Positions 24,867 through 33,753 of a stretch of 64,000 bases of DNA are shown in pieces. The stretch is from positions 2,914,001 to 2,978,000 of the forward strand of contig NZ_CP186693.1 of the NCBI RefSeq assembly GCF_049532985.1, read 5' to 3'. Each line of letters begins with the position of its first letter. Position 1 is the stretch's first letter. The DNA comes from Promicromonospora sp049532985. Its GTDB lineage: Bacteria; Actinomycetota; Actinomycetes; Actinomycetales; Cellulomonadaceae. The notes under the pieces are model-generated. The model was not told the origin of the DNA and searched no databases. It was given only the letters and a program-made list of their open reading frames with translations. The translations under genes were made by a program, and so were the position numbers.

Positions 24867-25988
24867 TCAGCCTGCGGCCGGGTAGACGACGCCGCGCAGC
24901 ACCACCGCCGTGGGGTGCCGCAGCACCTCGATGTCCTCGCGCGGGTCGGCCGGGTACACCACGAGGTCCGCGCTGGAGCCCTCCACCACCGCCCCGAACC
25001 CCAGGTACTCGCGGGCCCGCCACGAGGCCATCGCCACGACCTCGGCCGGCGGGATCCCCGCCGCCACCAGCTCCGCGCACTCGTCGGCGATCCGGCCGTG
25101 CGAGATCGTGCCGCCCGCGTCCGTGCCGACCAGGAGCCGTACCCCGGCGTCGTACAGGTTCCGCACGTGCTCGTACCGCCGGGCGTACATGGCGCGCATC
25201 CGCTCCGCGTACACGGGGTACTTGCCGTCCGCCTGCGCGGCGATGTTCTCGAACTGCCCGATCTGCAGCATCGTGGGCGTCACGGCGACACCGCGCTCGG
25301 CGGCGACGGCCATGTGCTCGGCCGTCATGCCCGTGCCGTGCTCGATGCAGTCGACGCCGGCCGCCAGCAGCCCGTCGATCGTCTCGGTGGCGAAGGCGTG
25401 CACGGTCACCCGCGCGGCCTCGGCGTGCGCCACCGCGACGGCCTCGGCCAGCAGCTCGTCCGACCAGAGCGGCCGCAGGTCGCCGTCGGCCCCCAGGGTG
25501 CGGTCGATCCAGTCGCCCACGAGCTTGACCCAGCCGTCGCCGCGGCGCGCCTGCGTGCGGACAGCGTCGGGGAGCAGGTCCGGGGACTCCAGCTCCAGCC
25601 CGTAGTTGCGCAGGTACCGCTTGGGGCGTGCGAGGTGCGTGCCCGCGCGGAGCAGGTGCGGCAGGTCGGGACGGTCGTGCACCCAGGCGGTGTCCAGCGG
25701 CGAGCCCGCGTCCCGGACCAGGAGCACGCCCGAGTCACGGTCCGCGACCGCCTGCTTCTCCGCCTCCTCGACCGGCACGGCGCCGTCGGCGGCCAGCCCG
25801 ATGTGGCAGTGCACGTCCACCAGACCGGGCAGGGCCCAGCCCTCCAGCACCCGCATGTTGGTGCCCTGCGCCGACGGCCGCGTGAGGCTCACCCGGCCCG
25901 AGCGGACCCAGATCTCCTCGGCCTCGCGGTCGTCACCGAGCAGGATGTGCCCACGGATCGCCGCGGTCGGACCTTCCAGCGCAGACAT
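24867..25988 (-). CDS. Amidohydrolase-family metal-dependent hydrolase
   Basis: A 373-residue TIM-barrel enzyme of the amidohydrolase superfamily, imidazolonepropionase/prolidase-like subgroup. Metal ligands appear as DVHCH (residues about 58-62), the central VTVHAFAT and IEHGTGM, and the C-terminal LLVGTDAGG with its Asp. The N- and C-terminal strands form the usual small beta sandwich (SADLVVYPADPREDIEVL). The substrate cannot be assigned. Start ATG 25988 has AAGGAG 6 nt before it. It stands alone between ffh and rpsP on the minus strand, an insertion within an otherwise housekeeping stretch. Confidence 0.85.
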   Translation of the reverse strand: MSALEGPTAAIRGHILLGDDREAEEIWVRSGRVSLTRPSAQGTNMRVLEGWALPGLVDVHCHIGLAADGAVPVEEAEKQAVADRDSGVLLVRDAGSPLDTAWVHDRPDLPHLLRAGTHLARPKRYLRNYGLELESPDLLPDAVRTQARRGDGWVKLVGDWIDRTLGADGDLRPLWSDELLAEAVAVAHAEAARVTVHAFATETIDGLLAAGVDCIEHGTGMTAEHMAVAAERGVAVTPTMLQIGQFENIAAQADGKYPVYAERMRAMYARRYEHVRNLYDAGVRLLVGTDAGGTISHGRIADECAELVAAGIPPAEVVAMASWRAREYLGFGAVVEGSSADLVVYPADPREDIEVLRHPTAVVLRGVVYPAAG

Positions 25989-26093
25989 GCGGCTCCTTCG
26001 CTCTCCCCGATTCACCCTGTGGACACGCCCCGCACCGCACCACCGTCGGCCCGCCCGCCGGAACCACCCGGCGGACGGCGCGCGCCGCCGACC

Positions 26094-27746
26094 TCACCGA
26101 CCCAGGAACTTCTCCAGGCCCGGCGGCAGCTCGAGGTTGCTCAGGTCGGGCGTCTCGTCCTTCTTCGGGGCGACGCCGAAGGCCGAACCCGCCGGCGCGG
26201 ACGAGACGGACGTGGCCGGCCCGCCGCCGAGCGCACGCTGCATCGCTTCCTTCTCCTGCTGGGCGCGCTTGGCCGGGTTCCCGGACTTGCCCTTCTTGGC
26301 CTTCTTGGGCGGCTGGGTCTTGCCACGCGACTTCTTGCCCATGCCCATGCCCATGCCGGGGCCACCCGGCATGGCGGGCATCCCGCCCGGGCCGAGGCCG
26401 CCGCCCTTGGACATCTGGCGCATCATCTTCTGCGCGTTCTCGAACCGCTCCAGGAGCTGGTTGATGGCCGTCGTGGTGGTGCCGGAACCCTTGGCGATGC
26501 GCGCGCGGCGCGAACCGTTGATGATCTTCGGGTTGTCGCGCTCGGCGGGCGTCATCGAGTGGATGATCGCCTCGATGCGGCCCACCTCGCGCTCGTCGAA
26601 CTGGTCGAGCTGGTCCCGCATCTGGGCCATGCCCGGCAGCATGCCGAGCATCTTCTTCATCGAGCCCATGTTCTTCAGCTGCTGCATCTGCACCAGGAAG
26701 TCCGCGAGCGTGAAGTCCTGGCCGCTGGCGAGCTTGCCGGCCATCTTCTCGGCCTGCTCGGCGTCGAACGCCTTCTCGGCCTGCTCGATCAGGGTGAGCA
26801 CGTCACCCATGTCGAGGATGCGGCTCGCCATGCGGTCGGGGTGGAAGACCTCGAAGTCCGTCAGCTTCTCGCCGGTGGACGCGAACATGATGGGCCGGCC
26901 GGTCACCTTCGCGACCGACAGCGCGGCACCACCGCGCGCGTCGCCGTCCAGCTTGGACAGGACGACGCCGGTGAAGTCGACGCCGTCGGCGAACGCCTTG
27001 GCGGTGTTCACCGCGTCCTGACCGATCATCGCGTCGATGACGAACAGGACCTCGTCCGGGTTCACCGCGGCACGGATGTCCGCGGCCTGCTGCATGAGCA
27101 CCTGGTCGATGCCGAGGCGGCCGGCGGTGTCCACGATCACGACGTCGTGCTGGCGCTCCTTGGCGAACGCGACACCGTCGCGGGCCACGCCGACCGGGTC
27201 GCCGATCAGGGGCGCGTCGGCGGCCGGGTCGTCGGCGTCCGAGGTGTTGCCGGGGTGCGGCGCGAAGACGGGCACGCCCGCCCGCTCGGCCACCACGGAG
27301 AGCTGGGTCACGGCGTTCGGGCGCTGGAGGTCGGCGGCGACCAGCAGCGGCGTGTGCCCCTGCCCCTTGAGCGCGTGCGCGAGCTTGCCGGCCAGGGTGG
27401 TCTTACCGGCACCCTGCAGACCTGCGAGCATGATCACGGTGGGCGGCGCCTTGGCGAGCGTCAGCGGCCGGGTGGCGCCGCCGAGGATGTCGACGAGCTC
27501 CTCGTTGACGATCTTGACGACCTGCTGCGCCGGGTTCAGCGCACCCGAGACCTCCGAGGAGAGCGCCCGCTCGCGCACCGCGGCGGTGAACTCCCGCACC
27601 ACGGGCACCGCGACGTCCGCGTCCAGGAGGGCGCGGCGGATCTCCCGCACGGTCGCGTCGATGTCCGCCTCGGAGAGACGGCCGCGCGTGCGCAGGTTCT
27701 TGAACGTCGAGGTGAGCCGGTCGGACAGGGAGTTGAACACAGACAC
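26094..27746 (-). CDS. ffh: Signal recognition particle protein Ffh (SRP54)
   Basis: A 550-residue SRP GTPase that binds signal sequences and 4.5S RNA. The N domain is residues 1-85. The G domain has Walker A GLQGAGKTTLAGKLAHAL, VIVDTAGRLG and LSKLDGDARGG. The M domain (about 330-460) ends with GSGTTTTAINQLLERF and runs of Met. A basic Gly/Met/Lys-rich tail follows. An insertion of about 15 residues (HPGNTSDADDPAAD) lies inside the G domain near residue 165. GTG 27746 starts it, 33 nt after glnD. Its partner FtsY is encoded 4 kb away. Confidence 0.95.
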   Translation of the reverse strand: MSVFNSLSDRLTSTFKNLRTRGRLSEADIDATVREIRRALLDADVAVPVVREFTAAVRERALSSEVSGALNPAQQVVKIVNEELVDILGGATRPLTLAKAPPTVIMLAGLQGAGKTTLAGKLAHALKGQGHTPLLVAADLQRPNAVTQLSVVAERAGVPVFAPHPGNTSDADDPAADAPLIGDPVGVARDGVAFAKERQHDVVIVDTAGRLGIDQVLMQQAADIRAAVNPDEVLFVIDAMIGQDAVNTAKAFADGVDFTGVVLSKLDGDARGGAALSVAKVTGRPIMFASTGEKLTDFEVFHPDRMASRILDMGDVLTLIEQAEKAFDAEQAEKMAGKLASGQDFTLADFLVQMQQLKNMGSMKKMLGMLPGMAQMRDQLDQFDEREVGRIEAIIHSMTPAERDNPKIINGSRRARIAKGSGTTTTAINQLLERFENAQKMMRQMSKGGGLGPGGMPAMPGGPGMGMGMGKKSRGKTQPPKKAKKGKSGNPAKRAQQEKEAMQRALGGGPATSVSSAPAGSAFGVAPKKDETPDLSNLELPPGLEKFLGR

Positions 27747-27779
27747 AGCCTAATAGAACGCACCTGGGGCGAGCACACC

Positions 27780-29585
27780 TCAGCCGCGCAGCCGCGCCCG
27801 CGCCCGCTCCGTCAGCCCGTCCACGAGCTGCGCTCGCCAGTCCGTCCAGGCCTTCGGCCCCAGGGACGTGGTGTCCGCCTCGGTGAGCGCGCGCAGCACG
27901 TCCAGCAGGTCGCGCCGGTGGCCGACGGCGTCCAGGAGCGCGGTCACCGTCGCCGGGTCGTCGGGGTCGGCCCGCGTGGCCAGGTCGGCGAGCGTGAGGT
28001 GGTGCCGCACGAGCCGCGTGACGTCGTCGACCACCTCGGGCGCGAAGCCCGCCCGGGTCAGGATGGCCGGCACCCGCGCGGCACCCTCCACGGAGTGGTC
28101 GGCGGCGCCCCGCACCTTGCCGATGTCGTGCAGCAGGGCGGCGAGCAGCAGCAGGTCGCCCGAGGTCGCACCACCGTGGGACCCCACCTCCGGCAGCCGC
28201 CGCCGGAGCTTCGCCGCCACCGCCGCGGTCTCCACGAGGTGCCGGTCCACGGTGTGCCGGTGGATCGCCGCGCGCTGCGGCCGGTTGCGCACGTCCGCCC
28301 ACTCCGGGAACCAGGAGGTGACCACGCCCGCGAGGTCGAGGGCCTCCCAGACGGGCACCTGCGCGGGCCCGGCACCCAGGAGCGCCAGCAGGCTCTCCCG
28401 TGCGGCGGGCGGCCACGGCTGCGGCAGGGGCGGGCACTGCTCCAGGCTGCGGATCGTCACCGGGGACAGCACGAGGCCCGTCCGGGCAGCCGTCGCGGCG
28501 GCTCGCAGGGGCAGCAGCGGGTCCGAGGCCGGGCGGGTGCCGACACCGAGCACCAGCTCGCCGTCGTGCTCCACCAGGCCGTCGCCCACCGAGCGCAGGC
28601 GCGGCGGCGTGCGCCGCCCGCGCACCATGAGCGGCTTGCCCACGCCTACCGGACGGGCCAGCGCCTGGCGTGCCCGCCGGATGGTCATGTCCAGCGCGTA
28701 GGAGATGACGCGCCCCGACTCGGCCAGGGCCGCCAGGAGCTCGTCGCCGTCGTCGTGACCGGTCCGCTCGGCGACCTCCTCGAGGTCCGCCAGCAGCAGG
28801 CGGCTGGTACGCCGCCGGGTGACCACCTGGAGTGTGTCGCGCACGTCGAGCAGCTGCGTGTACGCGGCGTCGACCGCGCCGTGCGGGCGGTCGGTGAGCC
28901 AGGTCGCGGCCAGCGCGGAGAGCAGCACGGCGTCCCGCATGCCGCCCCGGGCCTCCTTGAGGTCGGGCTCGATGAGGTAGGCGAGCTCCCCCGCACGCTG
29001 CGCGCGGTCGCGCGTCGACGAGATGAGCTCGGGCAGGCGCCGTCGCGCGGCGGCGCGCCAGTCGGTCAGCACCGCCGACGCCGCCCGGTGCACGACGACG
29101 GCGTCCCCCGCCACGGGCCGCACGCTCAGCCAGCCGATCACGGCGGGCAGGTCGCTCGCGGCCACCTGGCGGGACTGGCTCAGGGACCGCACGGCGTGGT
29201 CGATGTCCACGCCCGAGTCCCACAGCGGGTACCAGAGCCGTTCGGCGACCTGCTTCAGCTCGTCGGCGCCGTGGGTGCGGCCGTCGTGCACCAGCACGAG
29301 GTCGAGGTCGCTGAGAGGGCCGAGCTCCCCGCGCCCGAGGCTGCCGACGGCCGCCAGGGCGATGCCCGACGGGTCGACGCCGTCCGTCGCCTCCGCGAAC
29401 AGCGCGCCGAGGCGTTCGGTCGCCCGCTGGCCGACGGCGGAGCGCCGGGCCAGGCCGGAGCGACCCGGACCGGTCAGGTCGGTGGCGATGGTGAGGAGCT
29501 CGTCACGGAGGCCCCGCACCCCTGCGGTGGGGTGCGGGGCCTCCGCCTGCTCCCGGGCGCCCTCGGACGCCGGGTCAGTGGTCAT
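27780..29585 (-). CDS. glnD: [Protein-PII] nucleotidyltransferase GlnD, short form lacking ACT domains
   Basis: A 601-residue enzyme. The nucleotidyltransferase domain shows GSLGRGELGPLSDLDLVL. The PII-nucleotidyltransferase linker includes KEARGGMRDAVLLSAL. The HD domain has RHTVDRHLVET and LLAALLHDIGKVRG. The protein ends about 100 residues after the HD motif. The two C-terminal ACT domains that sense glutamine in enteric GlnD (about 890 residues) are absent, and the following bases belong to ffh. In actinobacteria GlnD may adenylylate PII rather than uridylylate it. Start ATG 29585 lies 20 nt after glnK. Confidence 0.9.
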   Translation of the reverse strand: MTTDPASEGAREQAEAPHPTAGVRGLRDELLTIATDLTGPGRSGLARRSAVGQRATERLGALFAEATDGVDPSGIALAAVGSLGRGELGPLSDLDLVLVHDGRTHGADELKQVAERLWYPLWDSGVDIDHAVRSLSQSRQVAASDLPAVIGWLSVRPVAGDAVVVHRAASAVLTDWRAAARRRLPELISSTRDRAQRAGELAYLIEPDLKEARGGMRDAVLLSALAATWLTDRPHGAVDAAYTQLLDVRDTLQVVTRRRTSRLLLADLEEVAERTGHDDGDELLAALAESGRVISYALDMTIRRARQALARPVGVGKPLMVRGRRTPPRLRSVGDGLVEHDGELVLGVGTRPASDPLLPLRAAATAARTGLVLSPVTIRSLEQCPPLPQPWPPAARESLLALLGAGPAQVPVWEALDLAGVVTSWFPEWADVRNRPQRAAIHRHTVDRHLVETAAVAAKLRRRLPEVGSHGGATSGDLLLLAALLHDIGKVRGAADHSVEGAARVPAILTRAGFAPEVVDDVTRLVRHHLTLADLATRADPDDPATVTALLDAVGHRRDLLDVLRALTEADTTSLGPKAWTDWRAQLVDGLTERARARLRG

Positions 29586-29605
29586 GCGACGTCGGACACT
29601 CCCCG

Positions 29606-29944
29606 TCAGAGGGCGGCGTCGCCGTGCTCGCCGGTGCGGACGCGAGCCACGTCCTCGACGGGCACGACCCACACCTTGCCGTCACCGATCTTGCCGGTCT
29701 GGGCCGCGCCGACCACCGCGTCCGTGACCGCCGCGACGTCCGCGTCGGTGACGAGGACCTCGATGCGGACCTTGGGCACCAGGTCGACGGTGTACTCGGC
29801 ACCGCGGTACACCTCGGTGTGGCCCTTCTGCCGGCCGTAGCCGCTGGCCTCGCTCACGGTCATGCCGCGAACCCCGACACCTTCCAACGCCGTCTTCACG
29901 TCATCCAGCCGGTGCGGCTGGAGGACCGCCGTGACAAGCTTCAT
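29606..29944 (-). CDS. glnK: PII nitrogen regulatory protein GlnK/GlnB
   Basis: A 112-residue trimeric signalling protein that reads 2-oxoglutarate and ATP/ADP and blocks AmtB under nitrogen sufficiency. The T-loop carries the modification site Tyr in YRGAEYTVD (residue 51). GHTEVYRG and the B-loop TGKIGDGKVWV are conserved. Strong site TTAGGAGG before ATG 29944. Gene order amtB-glnK-glnD gives transporter, sensor and modifying enzyme in one unit, with gaps of 42 and 20 nt. Conserved residues are all present. Confidence 0.96.
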   Translation of the reverse strand: MKLVTAVLQPHRLDDVKTALEGVGVRGMTVSEASGYGRQKGHTEVYRGAEYTVDLVPKVRIEVLVTDADVAAVTDAVVGAAQTGKIGDGKVWVVPVEDVARVRTGEHGDAAL

Positions 29945-29986
29945 GCGCTGCCTCCTAAGCAGTCTGGTCGCTGCACCGTAGTACGG

Positions 29987-31285
29987 TCAGCGCACCTCGG
30001 TGATGGTGGAACCGGAGTTCTCGTACGCCGTCTCGCCGTGGACGGCGAGGTCGATACCGCTGACCTCGGCCTCCTCGGAGATCCGCCAGCCCATCGTCGC
30101 CTTGAGGGCGTAGGCGATGACCGCGGTGACCACGAAGCTGTAGACGACGGCGATCAGCGCGGCGACGATCTGCGTGATCAGCTGCGTGACGCCACCACCG
30201 TAGAAGAGGCCGTTGAGCGAGCCCTCGAAGTAGAACGAGTCGTAGCGGCCGTTGGTGGCGAAGAAGCCGATCAGGACCGTACCGACGAGGCCACCGACCA
30301 GGTGGACGCCCACGACGTCGAGCGAGTCGTCGTAGCCGAACTTGTACTTGAGGCCCACCGCGAGGGAGCACAGGACACCGGCGACCAGGCCGATGACGAT
30401 GGCGCCCCAGCTGTCCACCGTGCCGGCGGCCGGGGTGATCGCGACCAGACCGGCGACGACACCGGACGCGGCACCGAGCGAGGTGGCCGCACCGTCGCGG
30501 AACTTCTCCGTGACCATCCAGCCGAGCATGGCGACACCGGTCGCCACGAGGGTGTTGACCCAGGCGCGGCCCGCGGTGCCGTCGGCGGCGAGCTCCGAGC
30601 CCGCGTTGAAGCCGAACCAGCCGAACCACAGGAGCGCGGCACCGAGCATGACGAACGGCAGGTTGTGGGGGCGCATGGCCTCCGTGCCGAAGCCCTTGCG
30701 CTTGCCGAGGATGAGCGCCAGGGCGAGCGCGGCGGCACCGGCGTTGATGTGCACCACGGTGCCACCGGCGAAGTCGATGGGCAGCGAGAGCGCCGAGGCG
30801 AGCCAGCCGTCGGCGCCGAACATGCCGCCGCCCCAGACCCAGTGAGCCAGCGGCGTGTAGACGATCGTGACCCAGATCGCCGTGAAGACGACCCAGGTGC
30901 CGAACTTGGCGCGATCCGCGATGGCACCCGAGATGAGCGCCACGGTGATGATGGCGAAGGTCGCCTGGAAGCCCGCGAAGACGAGAGCCGGGATGCCCAT
31001 GGCCGTCGTGGGGCTGGCGGCGTTGTCCACCGTCAGGCCGATCAGGCCGGCCGGGTTGCCGATGAAGCCGCCGAGGTCCGGGCCGAACGCGAGCCCGTAG
31101 CCGTAGACGACCCACACGAGTCCCGCGACGCCGATCGACGCGAAGCTCATCATCATCATGTTCAGAACGCTCTTGCCACGCACCATGCCGCCGTAGAAGA
31201 ACGCCAGGCCCGGCGTCATCAGCAGCACGAGCGAGGAGGCGGTAATCAGCCAGGCAGTGTTGCCACTGTCCAGTTCGAATTCCAT
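29987..31285 (-). CDS. amtB: Ammonium transporter AmtB
   Basis: A 432-residue channel-like transporter with eleven predicted helices. The N-terminus is periplasmic (TAWLITASSLVLLMTPGLAFFYGG, read as WLITASSLVLLMTPGLAFFY). DFAGGTVVHINAGAAALA holds the pore His, and WFGFNAGSELAADG the second conserved segment. The C-terminal cytoplasmic tail (GWRISEEAEVSGIDLAVHG) is the GlnK-binding tail. Start ATG 31285 with GAGAGAGG upstream. Three GTNAC/GTAAC half-sites at 11-bp phase lie 70-107 nt ahead of it, which suggests control by a GlnR-type activator. Confidence 0.96.
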   Translation of the reverse strand: MEFELDSGNTAWLITASSLVLLMTPGLAFFYGGMVRGKSVLNMMMMSFASIGVAGLVWVVYGYGLAFGPDLGGFIGNPAGLIGLTVDNAASPTTAMGIPALVFAGFQATFAIITVALISGAIADRAKFGTWVVFTAIWVTIVYTPLAHWVWGGGMFGADGWLASALSLPIDFAGGTVVHINAGAAALALALILGKRKGFGTEAMRPHNLPFVMLGAALLWFGWFGFNAGSELAADGTAGRAWVNTLVATGVAMLGWMVTEKFRDGAATSLGAASGVVAGLVAITPAAGTVDSWGAIVIGLVAGVLCSLAVGLKYKFGYDDSLDVVGVHLVGGLVGTVLIGFFATNGRYDSFYFEGSLNGLFYGGGVTQLITQIVAALIAVVYSFVVTAVIAYALKATMGWRISEEAEVSGIDLAVHGETAYENSGSTITEVR

Positions 31286-31353
31286 CGGTTGCCTCTCTCC
31301 CCGGACCGGTCCTTGGTGACTCGGCCCACCGCGGACTACCGTCCCGGGAAGGC

Positions 31354-31391
31354 GTTACACGCGGCCCGCATCGAGGTTACGGATGCGTGAC
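31354..31391 (-). promoter_or_regulatory. GlnR-like box array upstream of amtB
   Basis: Read on the minus strand: GTCAC (31391-31387), six bases, GTAAC (31380-31376), six bases, a degenerate site (31369-31365), six bases, GTAAC (31358-31354). The 5+6 phasing matches the known actinobacterial GlnR pattern gTnAC-n6-GaAAC-n6. The gene controlled is amtB, a standard GlnR target. Half-sites read GTAAC instead of GAAAC. Confidence 0.6.
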
Positions 31392-31416
31392 GCAGGGCCG
31401 AGGCATGTAAACGTCT

Positions 31417-31434
31417 CATTTCGCGAGCGAAATG
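31417..31434. promoter_or_regulatory. 18-bp palindrome CATTTCGC-GA-GCGAAATG
   Basis: A perfect 8-bp dyad with 2-bp centre in an AT-rich stretch between amtB and ftsY, 26 bp upstream of the GlnR-like array. It has the form of a dimeric repressor operator (TetR/AmtR type), but its regulator is unknown. Confidence 0.5.
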
Positions 31435-31565
31435 GGCGAAATTATTCAATCGACCGTGATGGGATCGTGATTCCTGCGCTATCCGCCGGAAACACACCGT
31501 TCTCGCATGGTGGACACAAGACAATCCGACGACAATTCGCGCTGCATTCAGTAGGCGGGCCGCAT

Positions 31566-32759
31566 TCAGCCGAGAATGCCGTCCACGAACTCCTCGACGT
31601 CGAACGGCGCCAGGTCGTCCGGCCCCTCACCCAGGCCGATCAGCTTGACCGGCACGCCGAGCTCCCGCTGCACCTGCACCACGATGCCGCCCTTGGCCGT
31701 GCCGTCCAGCTTGGTCAGCACGATGCCCGTCACGCCGGCGACCTCCGCGAAGACCCGGGCCTGCGACAGCCCGTTCTGACCGGTGGTCGCGTCGAGCACC
31801 AGCAGCACCTCGCTCGGCGGCACCACCTTGCTCGAGACGCGCACGATCTTGCCGAGCTCGTCCATGAGCCCCGCCTTGTTCTGCAGGCGCCCGGCGGTGT
31901 CCACAAGCACCACGTCCATCTTCTCGTCACGCCCGCGCGCCACCGCCTCGAAGGCGACCGACGCCGGGTCGGCGCCCTCGCGGTCCGACCGCACGGTCGG
32001 CACGCCCACGCGGTTGCCCCACGTGGTGAGCTGGTCGGCGGCCGCCGCCCGGAACGTGTCGGCGGCGCCGAGCACCACGCTGCGGCCGTCGGCCACCAGC
32101 ACCCGGGCGAGCTTGCCCACCGTGGTGGTCTTGCCCGTGCCGTTGACGCCCACCACGAGGGTCACGGCGGGCAGGTGCGTGCCGTCGTCCGCCGTGGTCG
32201 GCTCGGTGCGCAGCGTCCGGTCCAGGCTCGGGTCGAGCAGCGTGACGAGCTCGGACCGCAGCAGCTCGCGCACGGCCCCGGGCTCGCGGACGCCGAGCAC
32301 CCGCACCTTGGTGCGCAGCGCGTCCAGGAGCTCCGTGGTGGGGCCCGCGCCGACGTCCGCGAGGAGCAGCTCCTCCTCGATCTCGTCCCAGTCGTCCTCG
32401 GTCAGCGCGTCCCGGGACAGGACCGACAGCAACCGGGCCCCGAGCGGCGACCCGGAGCGGGCGAGCCGGTCGCGCAGGCGCACGAGGCGGCCGGCGGTCG
32501 GGGCGGGCGTCTCCACCGCCGGGGCCGCCGGCTCGGGCGCGACGTCGGGCTCCGGCCGGGTGGCGGTGGCCGTGCCGCCCGCCGCAGGCTCCGCGGTGGC
32601 CTGGGCCAACGTCCCGGGCTCACGCTCCAGGGTGGTCGTGCCGCCGCCCCGCTCCTGGTCGTGCCGACGACGGCGCGCCACCAGCAGGCCGGCGACGCCA
32701 CCGCCGCCCGCGAGGACGACGACGGCGGAGATGATCTCGATCCAGGGAAGCTCGTTCAC
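31566..32759 (-). CDS. ftsY: Signal recognition particle receptor FtsY
   Basis: A 397-residue SRP receptor GTPase. Residues 5-33 form a membrane anchor (IEIISAVVVLAGGGGVAGLL then ARRRRH). An acidic/Ala-Pro A-domain (35-110) follows. The NG domain has GVNGTGKTTTVGKLARVL, VLVDTAGRLQNKAGL, LDATTGQNGL and TKLDGTAKGG. GTG 32759 is chosen since it places the membrane helix at the N-terminus as in other actinobacterial FtsY; the longer frame from 32837 adds an arginine-rich segment. It receives Ffh-ribosome complexes at the membrane. Confidence 0.94.
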   Translation of the reverse strand: MNELPWIEIISAVVVLAGGGGVAGLLVARRRRHDQERGGGTTTLEREPGTLAQATAEPAAGGTATATRPEPDVAPEPAAPAVETPAPTAGRLVRLRDRLARSGSPLGARLLSVLSRDALTEDDWDEIEEELLLADVGAGPTTELLDALRTKVRVLGVREPGAVRELLRSELVTLLDPSLDRTLRTEPTTADDGTHLPAVTLVVGVNGTGKTTTVGKLARVLVADGRSVVLGAADTFRAAAADQLTTWGNRVGVPTVRSDREGADPASVAFEAVARGRDEKMDVVLVDTAGRLQNKAGLMDELGKIVRVSSKVVPPSEVLLVLDATTGQNGLSQARVFAEVAGVTGIVLTKLDGTAKGGIVVQVQRELGVPVKLIGLGEGPDDLAPFDVEEFVDGILG

Positions 32760-33081
32760 GCCCCAGATTCTTTCATCCCGCGCGGGGCGGTGCGGAAGCA
32801 CTCTCGCGGGCAGGCTGGCCCGCACCCGCACCCGCACCCACGGCCCGGCACCGCCGACTCGTTCGGTCCGTTGCCCGCCCGGTCCCCGCGAGCTCGGTCC
32901 CTTGCCCCGAGACCGGTCGATCGATGGACCGAAGTCAGGGCACCGGACCGAACATCGAGCCGGACGTCACGCTGTTGACCGAAGTCGCTGCACGCACCGG
33001 CCGCCGACCGGGCGCACGTCGTCGAACCCCGGCTGTCACGCCGCGGAACGGAACGATGTGGGGCGAGCGCCCCGCGGCCGG
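32760..33081. other. Intergenic region upstream of ftsY with GACCGAAGTC repeats
   Basis: A 322-nt gap without a gene. GTTCGGTCCGTTGCCC (32861-32876) pairs with GGGCACCGGACCGAAC (32938-32953) at 15 of 16 positions. Two direct copies of GACCGAAGTC-N3-GCAC or its near match begin at 32927 and 32977, 50 bp apart. Further CGGTC/GACCG words occur inside the loop. It should hold the ftsY promoter. The repeats could be regulator sites or a degenerate structured element. Confidence 0.45.
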
Positions 33082-33612
33082 CTAGCTGGCGGCCTGGGCC
33101 GGGCCCTGGTCCGCCGGCGGCTCCTGCGGGATCTTCTGCACGCTGCGCACCGGGCGCACCGCACGGAGCTGGCCGGGCACGAGGTTGGCCGGCTTGAGCG
33201 GCACCGTGCCCAGCGGCACGTGGAGCGTCTTCTGCGCCTGGTCCCGCGCGCGGTTCAGCACGTCGGTGAGCTCCTCCGCGTCGACGTACCCCGGCTTGGA
33301 CTCGATGGTCGCGGCGAAGAACTCGGACATCCCCATGTCGACCGGGGACGTGTCGGGCTTGAGCACGGGCGGCTTGCCGACCCAGACGGACGGGGCACCC
33401 ACCGCGTGCGTCGCCACGGCGGACGCGCCGTGCCGGCGACCGTCCCGGCGACGCGAGTGATCACCCCGCAGACGCGCGAGACCCGACCGGAACCACTGGA
33501 GGAACGAGAAGTCCTCGGCCTTGTTCGAGGGCGCGTCCATCTGGCTGGCGACGACGAACACGCCGACCGCCAGGACCAGGCACACCACGAGCAGAATGAC
33601 CGACCACCACAT
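33082..33612 (-). CDS. Small single-pass membrane protein, function unknown
   Basis: A 176-residue protein. Residues 1-24 are a strongly hydrophobic N-terminal helix (MWWSVILLVVCLVLAVGVFV), followed by a cytoplasmic basic stretch (RGDHSRRRDGRRHG) and a soluble tail. Conserved-looking segments are SFLQWFRSGLARLRG and SEFFAATIESKPGYVDAEEL. I do not recognise a family. It lies between smc and ftsY on the same strand, and the smc/ftsY link suggests a cell-envelope or division role, which is only inference. Start ATG 33612 is chosen because it gives the membrane helix at the N-terminus. Confidence 0.7.
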   Translation of the reverse strand: MWWSVILLVVCLVLAVGVFVVASQMDAPSNKAEDFSFLQWFRSGLARLRGDHSRRRDGRRHGASAVATHAVGAPSVWVGKPPVLKPDTSPVDMGMSEFFAATIESKPGYVDAEELTDVLNRARDQAQKTLHVPLGTVPLKPANLVPGQLRAVRPVRSVQKIPQEPPADQGPAQAAS

Positions 33613-33753
33613 AGCCCTATTGTGTCGTGTCTTGTCCGGTCGCGCCGTGCGGACCGCCGCGACACGCCGGACGACACGCACGAACGTGCCGGGAGAATTC
33701 GCTCACACCCGAACGTTCCTGGCCGGGGACGCGAGAAATTCACCCGCTCGGGC

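Noticed and set aside
24336..29840. An 1834-codon open frame antisense to rpsP, ffh, glnD and glnK
   Set aside because: Same effect: it crosses five well-supported genes on the other strand.
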